Source: Thermincola carboxydiphila (GTDB taxonomy: Bacteria > Bacillota > Thermincolia > Thermincolales > UBA2595). From it: 64,000 bases of DNA. Location of the stretch: assembly GCA_016841725.1 (NCBI GenBank), contig JAENYP010000010.1, forward strand, positions 32,971 through 96,970, written 5' to 3'. Positions 43,247 to 52,847 of the stretch are shown in pieces (the stretch's first letter is position 1; every line of letters begins with the position of its first letter). The position numbers were made by a program, and so were the translations under genes. The notes below the pieces were generated by a model. It was given only the letters and a program-made list of their open reading frames with translations, had not been told where the DNA came from and did not search any database.

Positions 43247-46200
43247 ATGAGTAACGGTAACCCCCTCCTTACAGTTCAAGTGAAGGATGTTAAAATAAAC
43301 CAGCCACTGAGCAACTTCAGGTTTATTGTCAATGAAAACAATGTAGGTAACCCCTTTGACCCTGACCCTGATAACTGGCCATCCCTGAAGCCGGGAGCCA
43401 GTCACAGTCCGGTAATTGCCGTGGGTGATTCATCTGCCCCGACAGTGGCAGTACCGGAGGGCAGTTATTTGGTCTCAGTCCTTGCCCCCGGTTACAAGCT
43501 GGGCGGACAGCACATCAGTGTTTCTGCCGACTTGACCGTGACCATAAGACTCTACCCTGACCCCCTTCCCCTCTCCAAGATCAGGATCCATGTTTTCCAG
43601 GACAACAGCCCGGTCAATGGTGAAGATGATGTTCCGCTGGAACAGGGACTGGAGGGATTCAGGATAGTGATCGGTGATGTGGTAGGAGAAGTGACTACCG
43701 ATTACTTCGGTAATGCCCTCGGGATTATCCTGACTGATGCCAATGGAGATGCCGTTATCGAAAACCTGGCCCCGGGCAAATATGAAGTGCAGGCCATTCC
43801 ACCCGACGGAACCGATTGGATTCAGACCACCACTATCGAAGGAACCCACATAATAGATGCCTGGATTGAAGAGGGCAATGACGGGTACAGTCCGCGGGAA
43901 GGCTTCAAAGCCCCCCTGGTCTGGATAGGTTTTGTACAGCCCATGGAGTTTCCCCTGCCGGGGCCGGGAGAAACTACGGGAACAATCACCACCCAGGTAA
44001 AAACAACCATTGAATTTGTCCCCCCAACCAAACCCCTGACCCTTGGTGACCCTGTAAACCGTCCCTGGGTAGCCCTGACCGATGTGGGACGCACCGATAA
44101 ACAGGTTTATACCGGCCGTGGCGATAGCAGCGGCAATGTCTCCATCCCAAATGTACCGGCAGGGGTATACCAGATGGCTGTCTGGGATGAACCTCTTGAT
44201 TACATTATTTCTTTCAGGACAGTGCAAATACCCGACCCGGTAACCGGCAGCTGGAACGTGGTTGTCACAGACGATCCGGCCAGATATCCCGGTCAAATAG
44301 GTATCCCGCGCTGGTATGGATGGATTCTGGGAACAGTATTCTGTGACAGCAATGGAAATGGGATTTTTGAACCCGGACTGGGAGAAGAAGGTATCCCCAA
44401 TGTTGCCGTAGGGACCAGGTTTAAGGACGGCAGCATCCAGTACAGCGCTGTCACAGACATGATGGGCAATTACTCATTGGATGAGGTCTTTGAACTGGAG
44501 CGTTTCAATGTTTCCGAAGTAGGATTTACCCGGTTTGGAAGAACCACGGCCACAGCCACACCCGACTACCAGAATCCTGACCAGAAGCCCACTACCGTCT
44601 ATGATGGCGACCTGACCCTGGCCACCCTGACCTGGGCGGCAAAAAAGAACCGTATCGACTGGGGCAAAAAAGAATACCCCCTGCCCGGAGCAGACGGTAT
44701 ATTGGGAACTGCTGATGACACCACAAATGGCGGCATATCGGGAATGATATATTATGCCACCATGCGCAACGAACTGGACCCGCGCTATGCCGTAGCCGAA
44801 GGTTATGAGCCGGGAGTCCCCAATGTTGTGGTTAACCTGTATGCCACTACAGTTGACCCGGTAACAGGTGAAATCCAACGGGGACCCAAAATTAATTCCA
44901 TAACCTCAGATGCCTGGGAACACCCCCGGAATACTGACGGAGACCCGGTCCTTGAAGTTCCCGGGACCGGAAACTATATCGCCAGAGGGGTATTTGACGG
45001 CGGGTACGCCTTTGAGTCTCTGGCTGAAGGGGTCTATATCGTTGAAGTTGAAGTACCTGACGGATATAAAATACTGGATGAATCTTCAATAAATACAGGG
45101 GAAGGCGATATCTTTATCCCGGCCGAAAATTTTAGCGTCCAGCTTGCTCCCCCGCCATATGAAGGTTCTTCCCGGACTGCTAAAATTGTAACTTTGACCT
45201 GGGGACAGAATGCCGCTGCCGACTTCTTCATTTATACCGATGTCCCGGTTCCGGGCAGGATAGTTGGTTTCCTGCTGGATGATGTCAATATAGAAACAGA
45301 CCCCGCCAGAATCTACTATGGAGAGAAACGGGGTATTCCCCTGGCACCGGTGGGAATCAGGGATTTTACCGGCCGCCTGATTACAACGGTCCATTCAGAC
45401 CTTAACGGGATTTTTGAAGTCATCCTGCCATCAACCTATACAGCTAATATCCCCTCTCCCTCCGGAGTTGCTCCGGGGATGTACCAGGTAATCGGCAATG
45501 ACCCCGGAGACCCTGAGGCCCCTAACGAGAATTTTAACCCCAACTATCAAACCCTGAAATTGGTCTTTGATGTTTGGCCCGGTAAAACAACTTATGCCGA
45601 TGTGGCCTTGTTCCCCATTACCGCCTTTGTGGAAGCTCCCGGCAGCCAGTTCGCCCAGCCGCCGCTGTGTAAAGTAAAGCCCGGGACCCCGCAAATCAGC
45701 AGGGTCAACAGGGTTTATTTCACCCGCACCGGCACAAGGACACTGGTTATTGACGGCACAGACCTGGGGAACCGGATTGGTTATGTTACCTTGAACGACA
45801 AATTCCTGCCCATCGGCAGGTGGAGAAATAACCGGGTCACCTGTGCTATTCCCAGGAATTTCCCCAGCGGGGCCTGGCAGCTACTGCTATATAATTCCAA
45901 CGGTCTGGCAGCACCAACCGGACTGACCATCCATATCCTTGGCACCTATTATAATCCGGCAATAGTGATTGTTCCGGCAGGCGGTTCTATCCAGTCAGCC
46001 ATAGACAACGCAGCAAATAAAAGCCTGATCATTGTTGAGCCGGGTACTTATTATGAAAGTCCCATCCTCTATAACAATGTTAAGGTTCAGGGGTATGGAC
46101 CGGAAGTTACCAGAATTGACGGGCGCTTTTTCCTGAGCTATCTTGAGCAATGGGTCCAGAAACTTGACAGCATTGAATTCGACGGTAACCAGGAAATCCC

Positions 46201-47677
46201 GCGGGGACAGGTAATTACCGTTATAGCCAAAGACGGTGTATTTAATAGAAATTTCCACACCCAGCTTGACGGTTTCTATATTACAGGCTCCAGGGGTGAG
46301 GAAGGCGGCGGGCTGTATATCAATGCTTACTGCCGCTACCTGGAAATCAGCAACAACATAGTCCGGAGCAACGGCGGCGGTTTCGGCGGCGCTATTACCG
46401 TCGGGAAGGCCTATATTGGAGATAATCATAATGAACGTATCAGAATTTATTACAACAGGATTCTCAACAATGGCGGCATCAGCCTGGCCGGGGCTGTCGG
46501 CATCTTTAACGGCGCCCACTATTATGAAATTGACCATAACGAAATATGCGGCAATTATTCTGCCGAATATGGCGGCGGTATTTCACACTTTGGCCTGAGC
46601 AGGTTTGGCAAAATTCACCGTAACTGTGTATCATTCAATGCCTCCTTTGATGAAGGAGCAGGCATCTTCATCGGCGGCGAACAGCCGGTTCCCCCGGCAG
46701 TGCTTTCGGCAGGTTCCGGTGAAGTAGAGATATACAATAACTGTATCCAGGGAAATGTTGCCAATGATGACGGCGGTGGTATCAGGCTCCTGCAGCCGGG
46801 TACCTACCTGATTAAAATCTACAACAACATGATTGTAAACAATATCTCTACAGACGTGGGCGGCGCTATAGCCCTGGATGATGCCGCCAATGTGGTTATT
46901 TACAACAATACCATCGCCAAAAATATCACCACAGCCACAGCCGAGGACAGTGACGGCAATCCCCATGGCGCCGGTTTGGTCAGTGAAATGAACAGTTCCG
47001 CTTTCCAGGCGGTGCTGCCTCCCGGCTCTCCGGTCTTCAGTGACCCGGTGCTGTTTAATAACCTGTTCTGGGATAACCGGGCTTATCATTTTGATATCAA
47101 TACCGGAAAGCTCTCCAAAGACTACCGGCGGATTGACCTGGAGGTCTTCGGTACGGCCACACCCCTGTATATGACTCCTGATTACTGTTACCTGACTGTC
47201 CCTTACGGTTCCGGGACACATAACATAGTATATAACGGACATAATTCTCCTAGATTTAAGAAAATCTATGATACCAAACTCAGTGTAATAGCATTCACCA
47301 CTGAACCGACCTTTAAATCAGTTAAAATTGTCACCGTAACTCCGGAAGCAGAAGGGGATTACCACCTCAGGCGGAACTCTCCGGCCGTGAACCGCGGCAC
47401 CAAATACTATACCGCCGGGGGCACAACCTGGCAGGCCCCGGATTTCAGTTTTGACGACCTGCCCAGGCCCTGGCAGAGATATGACATCGGGGCAGATGAA
47501 TACTGGCCAATACCCCTACCCTATCCCGTGCTGAAAATCTTTGACACGGTATCCGGTATGCTGAAGAAAAAGGGGATTAATTTCCCATCTCCTTTCATCG
47601 GCCGCACCCCTGCCCTGATGACTGTAAAGACGGCGGAAGAGCCGGAAAGGGGCGATAAAAATGGCTGTAATCAATAA
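43247..47677 (+). CDS. Giant scaffold-like protein: Carboxypeptidase-regulatory/SdrD-like repeats, IPT and beta-helix
   Basis: 1476 aa, no signal peptide or anchor. From N to C: four or five Ig-like modules of the SdrD-B/carboxypeptidase-regulatory type (GTVFCDSNGNGIFEPGLGEE, about 360; GGISGMIYYATM, about 495; GRIVGFLLDDVNIE, about 670), an IPT/TIG-like domain (VYFTRTGTRTLVIDGTDLG, about 830-900), then a right-handed parallel beta-helix (SIQSAIDNAANKSLIIVEPG onwards to about 1300) with Asn/Gly-rich coils, and a tail ending YDIGADEYW. Strong SD AAGGAGG. It overlaps the first cupredoxin gene by 17 nt, so it probably organises or localises those oxidase-like proteins on an outer layer such as the spore surface. 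Confidence 0.75.
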   Translation: MSNGNPLLTVQVKDVKINQPLSNFRFIVNENNVGNPFDPDPDNWPSLKPGASHSPVIAVGDSSAPTVAVPEGSYLVSVLAPGYKLGGQHISVSADLTVTIRLYPDPLPLSKIRIHVFQDNSPVNGEDDVPLEQGLEGFRIVIGDVVGEVTTDYFGNALGIILTDANGDAVIENLAPGKYEVQAIPPDGTDWIQTTTIEGTHIIDAWIEEGNDGYSPREGFKAPLVWIGFVQPMEFPLPGPGETTGTITTQVKTTIEFVPPTKPLTLGDPVNRPWVALTDVGRTDKQVYTGRGDSSGNVSIPNVPAGVYQMAVWDEPLDYIISFRTVQIPDPVTGSWNVVVTDDPARYPGQIGIPRWYGWILGTVFCDSNGNGIFEPGLGEEGIPNVAVGTRFKDGSIQYSAVTDMMGNYSLDEVFELERFNVSEVGFTRFGRTTATATPDYQNPDQKPTTVYDGDLTLATLTWAAKKNRIDWGKKEYPLPGADGILGTADDTTNGGISGMIYYATMRNELDPRYAVAEGYEPGVPNVVVNLYATTVDPVTGEIQRGPKINSITSDAWEHPRNTDGDPVLEVPGTGNYIARGVFDGGYAFESLAEGVYIVEVEVPDGYKILDESSINTGEGDIFIPAENFSVQLAPPPYEGSSRTAKIVTLTWGQNAAADFFIYTDVPVPGRIVGFLLDDVNIETDPARIYYGEKRGIPLAPVGIRDFTGRLITTVHSDLNGIFEVILPSTYTANIPSPSGVAPGMYQVIGNDPGDPEAPNENFNPNYQTLKLVFDVWPGKTTYADVALFPITAFVEAPGSQFAQPPLCKVKPGTPQISRVNRVYFTRTGTRTLVIDGTDLGNRIGYVTLNDKFLPIGRWRNNRVTCAIPRNFPSGAWQLLLYNSNGLAAPTGLTIHILGTYYNPAIVIVPAGGSIQSAIDNAANKSLIIVEPGTYYESPILYNNVKVQGYGPEVTRIDGRFFLSYLEQWVQKLDSIEFDGNQEIPRGQVITVIAKDGVFNRNFHTQLDGFYITGSRGEEGGGLYINAYCRYLEISNNIVRSNGGGFGGAITVGKAYIGDNHNERIRIYYNRILNNGGISLAGAVGIFNGAHYYEIDHNEICGNYSAEYGGGISHFGLSRFGKIHRNCVSFNASFDEGAGIFIGGEQPVPPAVLSAGSGEVEIYNNCIQGNVANDDGGGIRLLQPGTYLIKIYNNMIVNNISTDVGGAIALDDAANVVIYNNTIAKNITTATAEDSDGNPHGAGLVSEMNSSAFQAVLPPGSPVFSDPVLFNNLFWDNRAYHFDINTGKLSKDYRRIDLEVFGTATPLYMTPDYCYLTVPYGSGTHNIVYNGHNSPRFKKIYDTKLSVIAFTTEPTFKSVKIVTVTPEAEGDYHLRRNSPAVNRGTKYYTAGGTTWQAPDFSFDDLPRPWQRYDIGADEYWPIPLPYPVLKIFDTVSGMLKKKGINFPSPFIGRTPALMTVKTAEEPERGDKNGCNQ

Positions 47678-48692
47678 GCGTTTTGGGGCCACCGATGGTT
47701 ACATTACAATGCCCGACGGTTCTGAGCATTACATTTTTGGCTGGGTTGACCTAACCGGAATTCCCGACAGTGAAATATTTTCCTACCGGGGGAAAGCCCA
47801 GCTGCTGGGGCCTCTTTTGGAAGCAAAAGTCGGGGATGAAGTATACCTGACACTGACTAACCTGGGCATGCCGGTCAGGCCCGATCTTGATGACTCCCAT
47901 ACGATCCACTGGCATGGTTTCCCCAACCAGATAGCCCTCTATGACGGTGTCCCGGAAGCCTCGATATCGGTACCGGTAGGGCGGGATTTTGTATACTACT
48001 ATAAACCTCTGGACCCGGGTACTTATATCTACCACTGCCATTTCGAACCTGTGGAACATATCCAGATGGGCATGGTCGGGCCCCTGTTGGTGCGGCCTGC
48101 AGATTATGACCCCGATAATCCGGCATATAAAACGGCTTATGGCTATGCGACCGGGACCGAATTCGACCGTGAATACTTTGTATTCCTGACTGAACTGGAC
48201 AGTGCCGCTCACCATCAGGTGGCTGTTGTGCAGGAATATGACTGGACGGAGTTTTCTCCTGATTACTGGTTACTTAACGGCAGATCCTATCCCGATACTG
48301 TCAAATCCGGCGCAGACCTCCCTGAACAGCCATTTTCAGCTTTAGTTAAAGCAAATTCCGGGGAAACAGTCCTGCTCCGCTATATTAACCTTGGCTACCA
48401 GCAGCATTCCATAGAAATCCTGGGTATCCCTGTCCGGATAGTGGGTCAGGATGCCGTCAGGCCCCTGGGAATGAACGGTGAAAACCTGGCCTACTGGAAG
48501 AACTGCAATTATTTTGCCGCCGGGCAGACCCTTGATGGAATATTTACCGCACCCGCCCCAGGGACGTATCCCGTACTAAACCGGGATTGCTATAAAAATG
48601 CCAATGCCGGAGTGACGCCTGGAGGCATGGTTTCGGAAGTACAGGTATTTACTGCCGGGACCCTGCCTCCCCAGGCCGGCCCAGGGCAGTAA
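47661..48692 (+). CDS. Two-domain multicopper oxidase-like protein A (domain 1 copper ligands)
   Basis: 343 aa, two cupredoxin domains, no signal peptide. Domain 1 keeps a complete ligand set: HTIHWHG (His80, His83, His85) and YHCHFEPVEHIQMGM (His125, Cys126, His127, His133, Met136/138), that is, a type 1 copper site plus two HxH pairs for the trinuclear centre. In domain 2 the matching site reads HSIEILG and the last site NRDCYKN, so its HxH pairs are lost. Active only if another chain provides the other two HxH pairs; protein B does have them. Overlaps the scaffold gene. Confidence 0.8.
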   Translation: MAVINKRFGATDGYITMPDGSEHYIFGWVDLTGIPDSEIFSYRGKAQLLGPLLEAKVGDEVYLTLTNLGMPVRPDLDDSHTIHWHGFPNQIALYDGVPEASISVPVGRDFVYYYKPLDPGTYIYHCHFEPVEHIQMGMVGPLLVRPADYDPDNPAYKTAYGYATGTEFDREYFVFLTELDSAAHHQVAVVQEYDWTEFSPDYWLLNGRSYPDTVKSGADLPEQPFSALVKANSGETVLLRYINLGYQQHSIEILGIPVRIVGQDAVRPLGMNGENLAYWKNCNYFAAGQTLDGIFTAPAPGTYPVLNRDCYKNANAGVTPGGMVSEVQVFTAGTLPPQAGPGQ

Positions 48693-48705
48693 AGGTGGGA
48701 TTAAA

Positions 48706-49902
48706 ATGACAGTTAACATTGAATTGTGGGCTACTGATGGTTATATGAGCACACCTGACGGAAACAGTATTTATATCTGGGGGTTTAGTGATGCCGCCGG
48801 AAAAAAAGCCCAACTGCCCGGACCCAGAATTGTGGTCACCCAGGGGGATGTTGTCAGCATCACAGTCAACAATATCCTTCCCGAAGCCACCTCTCTTTTA
48901 TTTCCCGGCCAGTCAGGCGTATTGGCTGATACCGGCACAGGGCCGCACCTTGCGCAGCCACAATTTGACGGCAGCGGCAATTTAGTATCTCTGACGGATT
49001 TTGCTGATTATCCCGGAAACCCGGACACCAACCCTGCCAGCATTAAATATACCTTTACAGCCGGAAATCCGGGAACATACCTTTATGAAAGCGGTACCAA
49101 TCCCCATAAACAGGTCCCCATGGGCCTTTACGGAGCAATAATCGTAAGGCCTGCCGACTATGACCCGGCGATACCCACCAGAAAAACCGCCTATGGAGAA
49201 AACACCGGAACCGAATTTGACCGGGAATACCTGATAGTTGTCTCTGAAATCGACCCCGCCCTGCACAGCGCGGTAGAAAAGGGAACAGAGTACAAAATAC
49301 GGGAATTCAAACCCCGGTACTGGACTATGAACGGCCGCTGCGCTCCTGACACCATGTTTGCCGACGGTATGGGCTGCCTGCCCAACCAGCCCTATGGGGC
49401 CATGATTATGGCAGAACCCGGCGAAAAAATCCTGATCCGTTATGCAGGCTCCGGGATTGAGAACCACCCCCTGCACCTCCACGGAAACCATACCAGAATT
49501 GTTGCTGAGGATGGCCGCCTGCTTAAGAACGGCGCCACTGATTTATCCTACAAACGGTTCACGGTACTCACCGGGTCAGGCCAGACTTATGACCAAATCT
49601 TTACCTGGTCCGGCCTGGGTTATAGTCCGGCTGACCCGATTCCCACCACTGTACCCAATCTGCGCAACCTGGGCGTGGGAGATGCCGGGTGGACTTTGTG
49701 GAGCGGCAGCCCTTACCTGGGAGAAAAAGGAGATATTCCGGTGGGTGTTACCTCCTTTAATGGGATTGGGGAGTATTACTTTATGCTGCACTCCCATGAA
49801 GAGATGCAGATTACCAACTGGGGCGAGTTTCCGGGAGGGATGATGAGTATGCTGGCAATATTCCCTGCCGGCACGCTCGGAGATACAGGAATAATAGAAT
49901 AA
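48706..49902 (+). CDS. Two-domain multicopper oxidase-like protein B (domain 2 copper ligands)
   Basis: 398 aa, two cupredoxin domains, no signal peptide. Domain 1 has lost its ligands: the HxxHxHG site of protein A aligns with TSLLFPG and HCH with ESG in LYESGTNPHKQVPMGL. Domain 2 has NHPLHLHGN (His254, His257, His259) and MLHSHEEM (His362, His364), giving two HxH pairs, but Ser replaces the type 1 Cys. Exactly complementary to protein A. Follows it by 13 nt with AAGGTGGGA as ribosome site. Longest of the three owing to an insert of about 45 residues before the last motif. Confidence 0.8.
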   Translation: MTVNIELWATDGYMSTPDGNSIYIWGFSDAAGKKAQLPGPRIVVTQGDVVSITVNNILPEATSLLFPGQSGVLADTGTGPHLAQPQFDGSGNLVSLTDFADYPGNPDTNPASIKYTFTAGNPGTYLYESGTNPHKQVPMGLYGAIIVRPADYDPAIPTRKTAYGENTGTEFDREYLIVVSEIDPALHSAVEKGTEYKIREFKPRYWTMNGRCAPDTMFADGMGCLPNQPYGAMIMAEPGEKILIRYAGSGIENHPLHLHGNHTRIVAEDGRLLKNGATDLSYKRFTVLTGSGQTYDQIFTWSGLGYSPADPIPTTVPNLRNLGVGDAGWTLWSGSPYLGEKGDIPVGVTSFNGIGEYYFMLHSHEEMQITNWGEFPGGMMSMLAIFPAGTLGDTGIIE

Positions 49903-49937
49903 TTCCCCCTTTAGGGAACTGAAAGGAGGAATAAGTT

Positions 49938-50876
49938 TTGACAGTAAATATTAACCTGTGGGCCAAAACAGGCAGTTTATCCTTGCCTGGAGCCGGCACA
50001 GTGCCCTTTTGGGGGTTTGCTGGTGCAGCAGCAGGGCCTGCCCAACTGCCGGGACCCCTGTTGGAAGTACCCCAGGGAGAGAATGTTGAGATTTCCCTGA
50101 CAAATGACCTCACCTTTGGTGTTTCTCTTGTCTTCCCCGGACAGGATTTTATTCCCCAGCCGGTAAAAAATCCGGACGGAGCATTCGTGTCTTACAACCT
50201 GGAAACCGCACCCGGAGGCAGCTTAATTTACTCCCTGACCGCGAGCCGTCCCGGTATATTCCTTTACGAAAGCGGCACCGCCCCGGAAAAACAGATTCAA
50301 ATGGGCTTATATGGCGCCATGGTTGTCCGCCCTCCGGGGTTTGACCCCGGTAATCCGGCGACATGGACGGCTTATGGCCCCGGTACCGGAACCGAATTTG
50401 ACGTGGAAAAAATTCTGGTTATCAGTGAAGTGGATACAGCCATACACCAGGCCCTGGCATCAGGTGATGACCCGGCAGCCTATAATCTGGATTATTTTTT
50501 AATCAATGGGCGCAGCTTCCCGGATACGTTAAACCCTGACGACAGCGGGACCCAGCCCTATAGCGGCAAGATCACAGCAAATTCAGGGCAGCGGGTTTTG
50601 TTACGGATTATCAATGCCGGGTTTATGAACCATAATATCCGGCTTCAGGGTATTGATATCAAGGTAGCAGCAGGTGACAGCCGGCCGCTGATAACACCCG
50701 GCCTCGATAAATCGTATCTGAAGCATACAGTTACAATAGGTTCCGGTCAGTCATATGATATCCTGTTTACTGCTCCGGCTGCAGGGAACTACATCCTTTA
50801 TGACCGCAATCTGAATTGCTGTGTCAATGGAAACAATTTTCCGGGCGGGATACTGACTATGGTCGGGATAATTTAG
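49938..50876 (+). CDS. Two-domain cupredoxin protein C (no copper ligands)
   Basis: 312 aa, closely related to protein B in both domains (LYESGTAPEKQIQMGLYGA; TGTEFDVEKILVISEVD). All copper motifs are gone: VSLVFPG, ESG, HNIRLQG and NLNCCVNG. It can only be structural, for instance filling the third two-domain position in a six-domain ring like that of ceruloplasmin or MnxG. SD GAAAGGAGG. Last gene of the four-gene operon, followed by a strong hairpin. Confidence 0.78.
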   Translation: MTVNINLWAKTGSLSLPGAGTVPFWGFAGAAAGPAQLPGPLLEVPQGENVEISLTNDLTFGVSLVFPGQDFIPQPVKNPDGAFVSYNLETAPGGSLIYSLTASRPGIFLYESGTAPEKQIQMGLYGAMVVRPPGFDPGNPATWTAYGPGTGTEFDVEKILVISEVDTAIHQALASGDDPAAYNLDYFLINGRSFPDTLNPDDSGTQPYSGKITANSGQRVLLRIINAGFMNHNIRLQGIDIKVAAGDSRPLITPGLDKSYLKHTVTIGSGQSYDILFTAPAAGNYILYDRNLNCCVNGNNFPGGILTMVGII

Positions 50877-50901
50877 ATTAATTAAAAATTATTTGGCGCT
50901 A

Positions 50902-50941
50902 TTAGATTAATTCCCCCTGTAAAAAGGGGGAATTAATCTAA
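50902..50941. terminator. Bidirectional terminator between cupredoxin operon and acr3
   Basis: 16-bp perfect inverted repeat TTAGATTAATTCCCCC around an 8 nt loop; its right arm covers the stop codon of the convergent acr3. A run of A/T pairs at the base serves both strands. Confidence 0.8.
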
Positions 50942-52011
50942 GTCATCCCAATTCGTTCCGCCTCACCCTCTCTGGTGAAATACTTCTTACCCCAGTTGAG
51001 AGCTACATTAACCAGGGCTATCATAACCGGCACTTCGATAAGAGGACCAATTACCGCAGCAAAAGCCTGACCCGATTCGATACCAAATACGGCTACGGCA
51101 ACCGCTATTGCCAGCTCGAAGTTATTGCTGGCCGCAGTGAAGGATAGGCTGGTGGTTTGGCCATAGTTAATACCCATCTTCTTGCTGAGGAAGAAAGACA
51201 CCGTAAACATCACCACGAAATAAATCAGCAGCGGGATGGCGATACGCACCACATCGACCGGCAGCTGTACTATCAACTGCCCTTTATAGGAAAACATTAC
51301 TACAATGGTAAAGAGCAGCGCAATCAGGGCCAGGGGACTGATCTTGGGTACAAAGGTCTTTTCATACCACTCCTTCCCTTTGGCCGGTTCCAGAAAAAGC
51401 CTGGTCAGCATGCCGGCAGCAAAAGGAATCCCGAGATAGATAGCAACGCTTTTGGCCACCTCACCCATGCTAATATCAACTTCCATTCCCCTGAGTCCCA
51501 GCCATTCCGGCAGCACCGTGATAAAAATATAGGCATAGACCGAGTAGAAAATTACCTGGAATATTGAGTTAAAGGCCACCAGGGCAGCGGCATATTCGGT
51601 ATCGCCTTTAGCCAGAGAATTCCAGACAATAACCATAGCGATACACCGGGCCAGTCCGATTAAAATGAGACCAACCATATATTCAGGATAATCCTGCAAA
51701 AATACTACCGCCAGCACAAACATCAGGATAGGTCCGATAATCCAGTTTTGCACCAGAGATAATCCCAGCACCCGGGTATTTCGGAAAACCTTGCCCAGTT
51801 CCCGGTAATTTACTTTAGCCAGGGGCGGGTACATCATAATAATCAGACCTACCGCAATTGGTATTGAGGTAGTCCCCACAGACAACCTGTCTAAGAGATC
51901 AGCCACCCCGGGGAAAATGTACCCGATGCCAACCCCAATAGCCATTGCCAGAAAGATCCAGAGAGTCAGCAGTCTGTCCAGCACAGACAATTTTGCCTCT
52001 TTTTGCGCCAT
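50938..52011 (-). CDS. acr3: Arsenite efflux permease Acr3
   Basis: 357 aa, ten membrane helices. Acr3 features: [19 protein letters not shown], the essential cysteine of helix 4 in [15 protein letters not shown], and [15 protein letters not shown]. Expels arsenite (or antimonite) using the proton gradient. Second gene of an arsR-acr3 operon, 42 nt downstream of arsR; SD AAGGAGG. Confidence 0.93.
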   Translation of the reverse strand: MAQKEAKLSVLDRLLTLWIFLAMAIGVGIGYIFPGVADLLDRLSVGTTSIPIAVGLIIMMYPPLAKVNYRELGKVFRNTRVLGLSLVQNWIIGPILMFVLAVVFLQDYPEYMVGLILIGLARCIAMVIVWNSLAKGDTEYAAALVAFNSIFQVIFYSVYAYIFITVLPEWLGLRGMEVDISMGEVAKSVAIYLGIPFAAGMLTRLFLEPAKGKEWYEKTFVPKISPLALIALLFTIVVMFSYKGQLIVQLPVDVVRIAIPLLIYFVVMFTVSFFLSKKMGINYGQTTSLSFTAASNNFELAIAVAVAVFGIESGQAFAAVIGPLIEVPVMIALVNVALNWGKKYFTREGEAERIGMT

Positions 52012-52053
52012 TCCAGTTTACCTCCTTGATATCATTATCTGTTAGTCTGACTG

Positions 52054-52416
52054 TCAGTTTTTCGCAGTTAATTTTTCACAAACAGCCGGGTCAGTTCTTA
52101 CCTGGGAAGGCGGCAGATTTTCCAGTTTCTTTAGGATAGGTTCCGCATAACACCGGACTGTTTCCGCCGCTTCATCCGTAAAAATCTCCTGAAAAACACT
52201 GCCATTCAAGGAATAGTATATCCATTTCCCTTCTTTGCTGTCTTTTACTAACCCAGCCTGCCTCAGGATTTTCAGGTGGTGGGAAACAGCAGGCTGAGAT
52301 ATGTCGAGTTTATCGAAGATTTCACAAACACACATCTCCTGTTCTGACAGCATATTTAGTATTTTTAATCTGATTTCATCTCCTAAAGCCTTATAGAATT
52401 CTGCAATTTTTTTCAT
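52054..52416 (-). CDS. arsR: ArsR-family metalloregulator
   Basis: 120 aa winged helix. Metal-binding motif EMCVCEIFD in helix 3 and recognition helix QPAVSHHLKILRQAGLV. Represses the operon and leaves the DNA on binding arsenite. Promoter region upstream is very AT-rich and holds a palindrome at 52453-52478. Confidence 0.9.
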   Translation of the reverse strand: MKKIAEFYKALGDEIRLKILNMLSEQEMCVCEIFDKLDISQPAVSHHLKILRQAGLVKDSKEGKWIYYSLNGSVFQEIFTDEAAETVRCYAEPILKKLENLPPSQVRTDPAVCEKLTAKN

Positions 52417-52452
52417 GTATTACTCCCTTCCGTATAATGTTTAAATATATTT

Positions 52453-52478
52453 AATATTATTTATATGTTTATAATATA
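52453..52478 (-). promoter_or_regulatory. Likely ArsR operator
   Basis: AATATTAT-N10-ATAATATA imperfect inverted repeat, in the AT-rich promoter region 40-60 nt upstream of arsR. Confidence 0.4.
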
Positions 52479-52809
52479 TAATCTTATGCTAAAAAGCAAT
52501 ATTTGGAGTGAATTTATTTGACACATCCCTGCTCGTAAGATTTAAAATTTAAAAAGGATTTAAGAAAATACAGGAAGAATTATTAAATATTGATTAGCAA
52601 TGATTATCATTATTTGACTGGTATTTTTATGGATATTAAGCGCCTTTTCAGCAGCTGCTTGAATGTCTGCCTTCTTATAACAGGCTGAAAACGGTAACCT
52701 CAAAAAAGAACCAGTTCATGGGAAAACTGTCTTCAGGGAAGAGAATTACCAAAAAAATATTTCTGGGAGCTAATGCTGAAATTTCTTATCAATTAGGAGG
52801 GGTATTGAG
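52479..52809. other. Gene-less gap with a Fur-box-like palindrome
   Basis: About 330 nt without a credible gene on either strand. At 52599-52611 is AATGAT-T-ATCATT, which equals the core of the classical Fur box apart from the central base. No open frame with ribosome site follows it, so it may be what is left of a lost iron-controlled gene, or chance in AT-rich DNA. Confidence 0.35.
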
Positions 52810-52835
52810 AAAAGGCTCCACGCCTGGAGCCTTTT
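52810..52835 (-). terminator. Terminator after the permease gene
   Basis: AAAAGGCTCCA-CGCC-TGGAGCCTTTT, an 11-bp perfect stem with T on both ends, so it can act on either strand; it lies 12 nt after the permease stop codon. Confidence 0.88.
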
Positions 52836-52847
52836 CTTGCTGCTCAA

